The notes under the pieces were generated by a model that worked only from the letters and a program-made list of their open reading frames with translations, ran no database searches and was not told the origin of the DNA. This document shows positions 50,857 through 64,000 of a stretch of 64,000 bases of DNA, in pieces. The stretch lies in contig JAQGBZ010000045.1 in NCBI GenBank assembly GCA_034687125.1, positions 210,149-274,148 of the forward strand. Reading direction: 5' to 3'. Position numbers and translations under genes: made by a program. Source of the stretch: Neelides folsomi (taxonomy: Eukaryota; Arthropoda; Collembola; Neelipleona; Neelidae). Numbering within the stretch: position 1 is the stretch's first letter; every line of letters begins with the position of its first letter.

Positions 50857-51107
50857 TGTATATAACACTACCTCAACTTCATTAGTATAAAGGAATAAAC
50901 AATCTTTTTTAATAACTTTTAATTTTTTAATCATACATCATTTCATACATAGATTTTATAAATTGTACATGAAGATTTTGTTAAATGTAGATAATGTATT
51001 TATCATCAATGAATAGATATTAATTAAAACTAATACTAAATGCTCAAAAGTAACGCCATTGAGAGAAAGTAAAGTTAAGCAAAACGGATGTCCAATTGTT
51101 CTCTTTT

Positions 51108-51335
51108 CTAACGCCGCACTTGGGACAGATATTCAGCCACCTCTTGTCTTTGAGCGGCTTCTTCTTCTTCCTCTTTCAAGAGCTTTTCAAATCCTCTTTT
51201 GGCTTCCTTCGCTAGAGGTCAAATTATAAATATTTTATACTATTGGATAAAATAAAATAAGTTCAAAAAATAGTAAATCAAAAATAAAGAAAATGTTATT
51301 AAACCAATCATAATCATGGTCCTTGATCTTTTCAT
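51108..51335 (-). CDS. Putative small spliced ORF or 3' exons of an unrecognised gene
   Basis: Two pieces on the minus strand: 51335-51305 and 51211-51108, joined by an intron with GT (51304) and acceptor CTCTAG. They give about 44 residues, starting MKRSRTMIMI and ending with a charged helical stretch (FEKLLKEEEEEAAQRQE, then VAEYLSQVRR, stop). The Lys/Glu-rich second exon has the look of real coding sequence. The open frame continues a few codons upstream of the ATG, so these may be the last two exons of a longer gene. No family is recognised. Confidence 0.33.
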
Positions 51336-52382
51336 GAGGATGGTTTCTCTTGTTCCTTGATGCTCAGTTCATGTTTACCCATGGCTAAAGACGTGTTAAA
51401 TCCAAGCTTTCTTACTTTTAGATTATTTGGGTTTAAATGAGAATTGAATGAGAGATTATTTGTGATTTAAAAACAAAGATGATCTTCTCATAGAAAGCAC
51501 ATAAATATAAAAGATTTCTACTGACAACACGTGTAAGCCAGACCATGTCAAAAGGTTAAATAAATATTTAATTGACTTTCAGATACCAAGTCTAAACCGT
51601 ATCAGTATAATGAAATAAACAAAATCATATATTGATAACATTTTTATTCTCACTCACGCGATTGAAATTTGACATTTTTGCATATATTATTCCTAGTATC
51701 ACATCATCCTATGTTACATCATTGATTCTCCGAAGTTACATCTTTAATACAATATTACATAATTACGTATAATAATTGTATTTTGATAATATAACATGTT
51801 TAAAAGTCTTTCCCGAGTCGGAATCCTATCTTATAGTCTCGAGTTAACATTGTAAAAAGAATAGCAAAAGAGAAATAAAGAAATAAGCTGATTTATCAAT
51901 CTCAACTAAAACATCATATTCTTCATCATTGTAATTATACTATTTATATGACGAGGGTCTCTCGAGAGGCTCTTTAATAAGTATAAGGTTCATATTTACG
52001 TATTTATATAATATTAAATATCATTTTATATTTGATACAGAGACAAGCGTATTTCTAACTTTTAATTTCTCTGATTTGTATTAGAAGAAAACATTCCAAT
52101 AGAAAGGTTCCGAAGAAAGCTCTCACTACAAAAAGCACCTCAATTTCCTTAAAAAGTATTTAAATTGTAAATGTAGCTAAAAATTAGCATTTAAAAAGGT
52201 AATTTATTTTAACCCCCCATAAAGTCCCCTTGTTTTAAAAATCAAAGGGGATTGAAAATCAGTCGTGATGGCCTCGCGCCCACAGGCGACTCATATCACT
52301 CATTTCGTGTGGTACACAGTAGTTTAATTATAATTAATTTATATAAATGGGCCGTCGAAGGTACGTATTAAAAACAAATGGT

Positions 52383-56440
<4,058 letters not shown>

Positions 56441-59400
56441 CACTCATCACAGACTCAAACCCCCTCTCCTGCAATAACATATCACAAGAGTATGATAAAA
56501 CATTTCACAAATAACAAATTGATAAAAAACCACACACGTTATCAATAAAGTAAAAATAATATTAAAAAATATGAATCATATGAATATTATTATTTATAAA
56601 AAAAATCCAAAATGGGAATCTCCCTCTACACTTTTACTCCAACGATCAAACCAATAACCAATTTCAAACCCAACACAGCACACAACAATCACACAATATT
56701 AACGGCGTAATCTCACGGCAAATGACTAATAATGATGATTTTCAATTGTGGACAAACTGAAGTATCTTTGTCCAATTTCAAACAATTAATAATAAAAATG
56801 AAAAAAAAAACGGCGAGAAAATATGAAAATCAACTTGTAGTGCGAGGTGGAGGTTCGCCGGCAGGTGTATGAACAAACTGATCTCCTCCGTCTGCACTGG
56901 TAAGTTTCGCAAAAAAGGTGAGTTGGGTGAAGGACGGCACCACCCACCACACTCCTCTCAATCCTCGTCTGACCGTCGAGAGACAAAGAGATTCTCCCCT
57001 GGACAAAGGAGCTCCTTCGCTCCTCACTCAAGTCTTAACAACTGGACTGTCTGAGGTTCCCATCCACTGTTTATATATTCTCCCGGGTGGTTGACTCACT
57101 TGGCAGGGAGAAAGGAAATTTATTTTTAAGGTCCGGAAGTCGGAGATGTGAGGAGGAGAGGAACAGCCCCATTACGCAACCACTACGACACAATTATGAA
57201 TCCCTAGTACCAATTAATTTACACCCATTGGATGGGATTAATGAAGTCTAATGGATTCGACCTCTCCAGAACCCGCAATGACAAAGGACCTTCCTCACAC
57301 CGAATTCACAGTTCATCTCTATTTATTCTCCTCATACCGCATTTGTTACGTCTCTTTAACTATTATTACACTCCTCACATTCATTCATATCCAAAGCTAT
57401 TCTTTATATTTAATCTCCTTCGCGAACCGTTGAGAATAATAGAGCTAAGAGTAATTGTCTAATTCATAAATACTCTCTTTTATTAAAGAGTGGAATTGAT
57501 TGTGGCCATTTATATTCTTAACTCTTCACAATTCCCTTACTCAAATAGCCAAAGACAACATTCCTATTGATCGAATTTGTATATAAAATTAGGGAGATAA
57601 TTATTTAAAATAGAATAACAAGGTTTAGAATTTCATAGAATTCAAGTTCTAATTATTTCATATCTTTTATCTCTAATTAACTAATGAGGCGTGCTATTAA
57701 TACTCTTGAGCCATTATATTCCTAAACTACTCTCCACTCAAGGAATAAAGATAATAAAAGTGAATTATATTAATATTAATTATTTAGCAACCTTAAAGGG
57801 ATAGTGGAACCGGATTATAATAAATGTGTGAAGAACTTGTACGTCAATATTATTGTACTAAGGCCGATGCACTTTAGTCAATTAATTTAACAAAATATGA
57901 GAACAACTGCTGGTGAATGAATCAAACTTGTAACTTTGGTTGAACGAAGTGTTTGACACAAATGGAAAATAAGGAATAAAAGTAATCGTACACCGATAAA
58001 ATAAAAATAATGTCTGGTGTCTGGCAAAGACTTTAATGCAAAACAAAACACATTGCAATGATGAGAATATGATGATGATGACTCAGAAAAATATTAAATC
58101 ACACATGTATTATATGCTTCATATGTAAATAGACGTAGTGTATTAAAGTTTAAATATCCAGATTGCGAAATGTTCATCAAATGCAAGGTATATTATTATT
58201 ACACTCAAGCTCAACCATAAAAACAAATTACCCAACACCCCGCTCCTAAACTCAAAACCTCAAGTTAAACAAACGAAATGACAATTAGGTAATTTAGTTT
58301 AATTCATAAAGGAGGAAAATGCAATTAGATTAACTGGAATTAACTAATTGCTATCGTGTAAAGTGTATAATATTTACACCAACTACTCATACAATAATCA
58401 TACAATTGAAACCATACTTAAGATATATACTAATCCTTACATATATATAAAAACAATGCAAAAAGGATAAAGGAACAAGTCAAGGACACTCACAAAATTG
58501 AGTAAATTTTTCTTCTTCCCCAAACTCCTCTTTCTCTGGAACGAAGAACAATGAAGCGTCTCAAATTACTGAAGTGGTTTAAAGTTAATGAGCTAAACGA
58601 CCACAATCGGCTTCGACTCCTGTTGGTGACGAAGACGACGAGGGCACCTCCTCTTAAGATCGAATCTTCGTCACCTTCCTCTCAACTGATTGAGCAGTAG
58701 TAAAATGCACATGGCCGTCATCTTCCCCAACTTCATCAAACTTCACTTGACTACATAGACTTCATCCACCAAGATGGAGTTAAAGTCAAGTCAACGTGGA
58801 GTAGGCGGAGGAACAGGCGGAGCTAAAGGCAATCGTCTCCCTCATTGGGTTATTATACTTACTTGGCCAATAAGATCCAGGGCGTTGGAGCTCAGAAACA
58901 CTGAAGAGATTTCTTCATTGGTGAAGAGGGGAGGAAGTCGGAGGATGTTGTTTGGCCCTCGTCCCACGTTGGGCCGCGTAAGGGAGCTTCGGTCAGTTTG
59001 GTTGCAACGACTCGACACACCGGTCGAATTCCGTTCCTCTCCCTCGGAATGACCTGAACTCCGACCTGAACTCCGCTCGGGAACAACCGTCTAGTGGTCC
59101 TTGAGAGCCGGGCGAGAAAGGGAGAAGCGGAGGAAGGGTTTTAACGCCGTGCAATTAATTTTTAACGTGGTGGACGTGAGGAAGAGTTTGAGTATTTGAG
59201 TTGATAGGTCAGTTTTGTGCTTCTCATTTAACAACAGTCAAGAACTCGTCGACACTCCTTTTACACCTGTAATTTAAACAATTGGCTTATTTAAATTCTA
59301 ATAATTCTAATTGGGATTAAAGAGGAGGATTGATTGAGGGAAGGATTTAAATGGAATTTAAAAGAGAATCAAATATTCCTTATCTTCCCCCTTGTGTCAA

Positions 59401-60074
59401 AATAAGATGGAAATAAACATAGGAGCCATTCATTCCCACGAGTCGAGGGATGATAATAAAAGAGGTTTGATGAAGAATGGGGAAAAGATACAATTAGGCT
59501 CTTAACAACATTTCCCCCTGGAGGAGGAGACTAATTACATGTTCGTAAAGTTACGAGTTAACCCCGAGAGCTAAGAGCAATTAAGGCATATCATTACTAA
59601 ATATTATGCAGTAAGAGAAAATATAAACAAATGTTTCACTCTTTCCTCTCATCATCAATTTCATGAGTTAATAACTACTCAAGGTTAATTTGAAGAGATC
59701 CTATTTATTACTTATGCGCACTCTTCAATTGTTACAATTAGCTCTAAACATTTGTAAATGCAAATAATGTTGGGAAGCCTTCGGACCGATTGGTGCTCCG
59801 AACCGATCAGAAAGATAAATACAAAATACTTCACTCCATAACCACAATTTTCCACCTTGGATTCCTCAACACTAGAATATATAATATTTATATAAAACAG
59901 TTTAAGACAGTTTCTTACCTCTATTGTCTTACTGTAAGACTCTTACAAGAGCCTTGTATTAGATTAGCATAGTTATATTATTAAGAAGTCATAGTTGAAT
60001 GATTTAAACTTCATAGACCAAAATTGCTGATTAAAATTTTTGATTAAAATTTCAGATGGTGAATCAATTGTAAG
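56441..60074. other. Intergenic between divergent FEM1 and groucho
   Basis: A 3.6-kb gap holding both promoters. The GC content rises at 56830-57060 and 58500-59130, the latter with CCTCCT/GTCGACG-rich segments that could be promoter or untranslated exon of either gene. ORFs there (for example 58774-59052) are not protein-like and have no splice partner. No core promoter motif is called. Confidence 0.5.

Positions 60075-64000
<3,926 letters not shown>

Larger units (their letters stand above)
49864..52382. other. Intergenic with two weakly supported short ORFs
   Basis: Between the hnRNP M-like stop and the FEM1 stop (minus). It includes a GC-richer stretch at 50390-50840 that behaves like a transcribed leader with an intron (see the 50722 ORF), and a small spliced minus-strand ORF at 51108-51335. 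TTTATT at 52203-52208 may be the FEM1 polyadenylation signal. The remainder is AT-rich. Confidence 0.45.

Noticed and set aside
58774-59086. Overlapping ORFs in the FEM1-groucho gap
   Set aside because: They arise from a GC-richer stretch; composition is not protein-like and no splice partner was found. More likely promoter or untranslated exon.

Overview
The window is animal nuclear DNA. It is AT-rich, its genes are split by many introns (mostly 50-300 bp, a few over 1 kb, almost all GT-AG), and every recognisable protein is metazoan: groucho/TLE, FEM1, a receptor tyrosine phosphatase, SLC12 cotransporters of the NKCC/NCC type, IER3IP1 and a mitochondrial IDH3 subunit. Protein wording and intron style suggest an arthropod, possibly a crustacean, but the sequence alone does not fix the lineage. 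All gene models were built by hand: ORF pieces were joined at splice sites with matching phase, and the summed coding length of each complete model is divisible by three.

Layout: (1) 1869-8318 (+) single-domain receptor protein tyrosine phosphatase. (2) 11205-38278, a cluster of three SLC12 cation-chloride cotransporter paralogs: copy A 11205-17062 (+), copy B 22489-30937 (+), copy C 31121-38278 (-). The unrelated metabolite-repair gene NAXD (17571-18811, -) sits between A and B. Copies B and C converge tail-to-tail with 183 bp between their stop codons. (3) 39605-40154 (+) small ER/Golgi gene IER3IP1. (4) 41401-45216 (+) IDH3 gamma-like subunit; its fourth intron carries a decayed Tc1/mariner-superfamily element with a D-37-E catalytic spacing and a separate hairpin element. 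(5) 46665-49863 (+) three-RRM hnRNP M/MYEF2-like protein. (6) 52383-56440 (-) FEM1A/C-type ubiquitin ligase receptor. (7) 60075 to the right edge (+) groucho/TLE corepressor, cut off inside its WD40 repeats.

The most interesting biology is the SLC12 cluster. All three copies keep the paired serines used for Na+ binding and an N-terminal RFx[V/I] docking motif for SPAK/OSR1-type kinases. Copy A has lost both conserved side chains of the K+ site (Tyr to Asn in TM3, Thr to Ala in TM6), which predicts a transporter that no longer depends on K+. Other points of note are two GC-AG introns, 8-bp and 14-bp microexons, a WPE instead of WPD loop in the phosphatase, and three short non-autonomous transposons.

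Apart from the SLC12 paralogs the genes have no obvious shared pathway; it is an ordinary eukaryotic neighbourhood. Gene-less stretches are mostly AT-rich sequence without recognised content.
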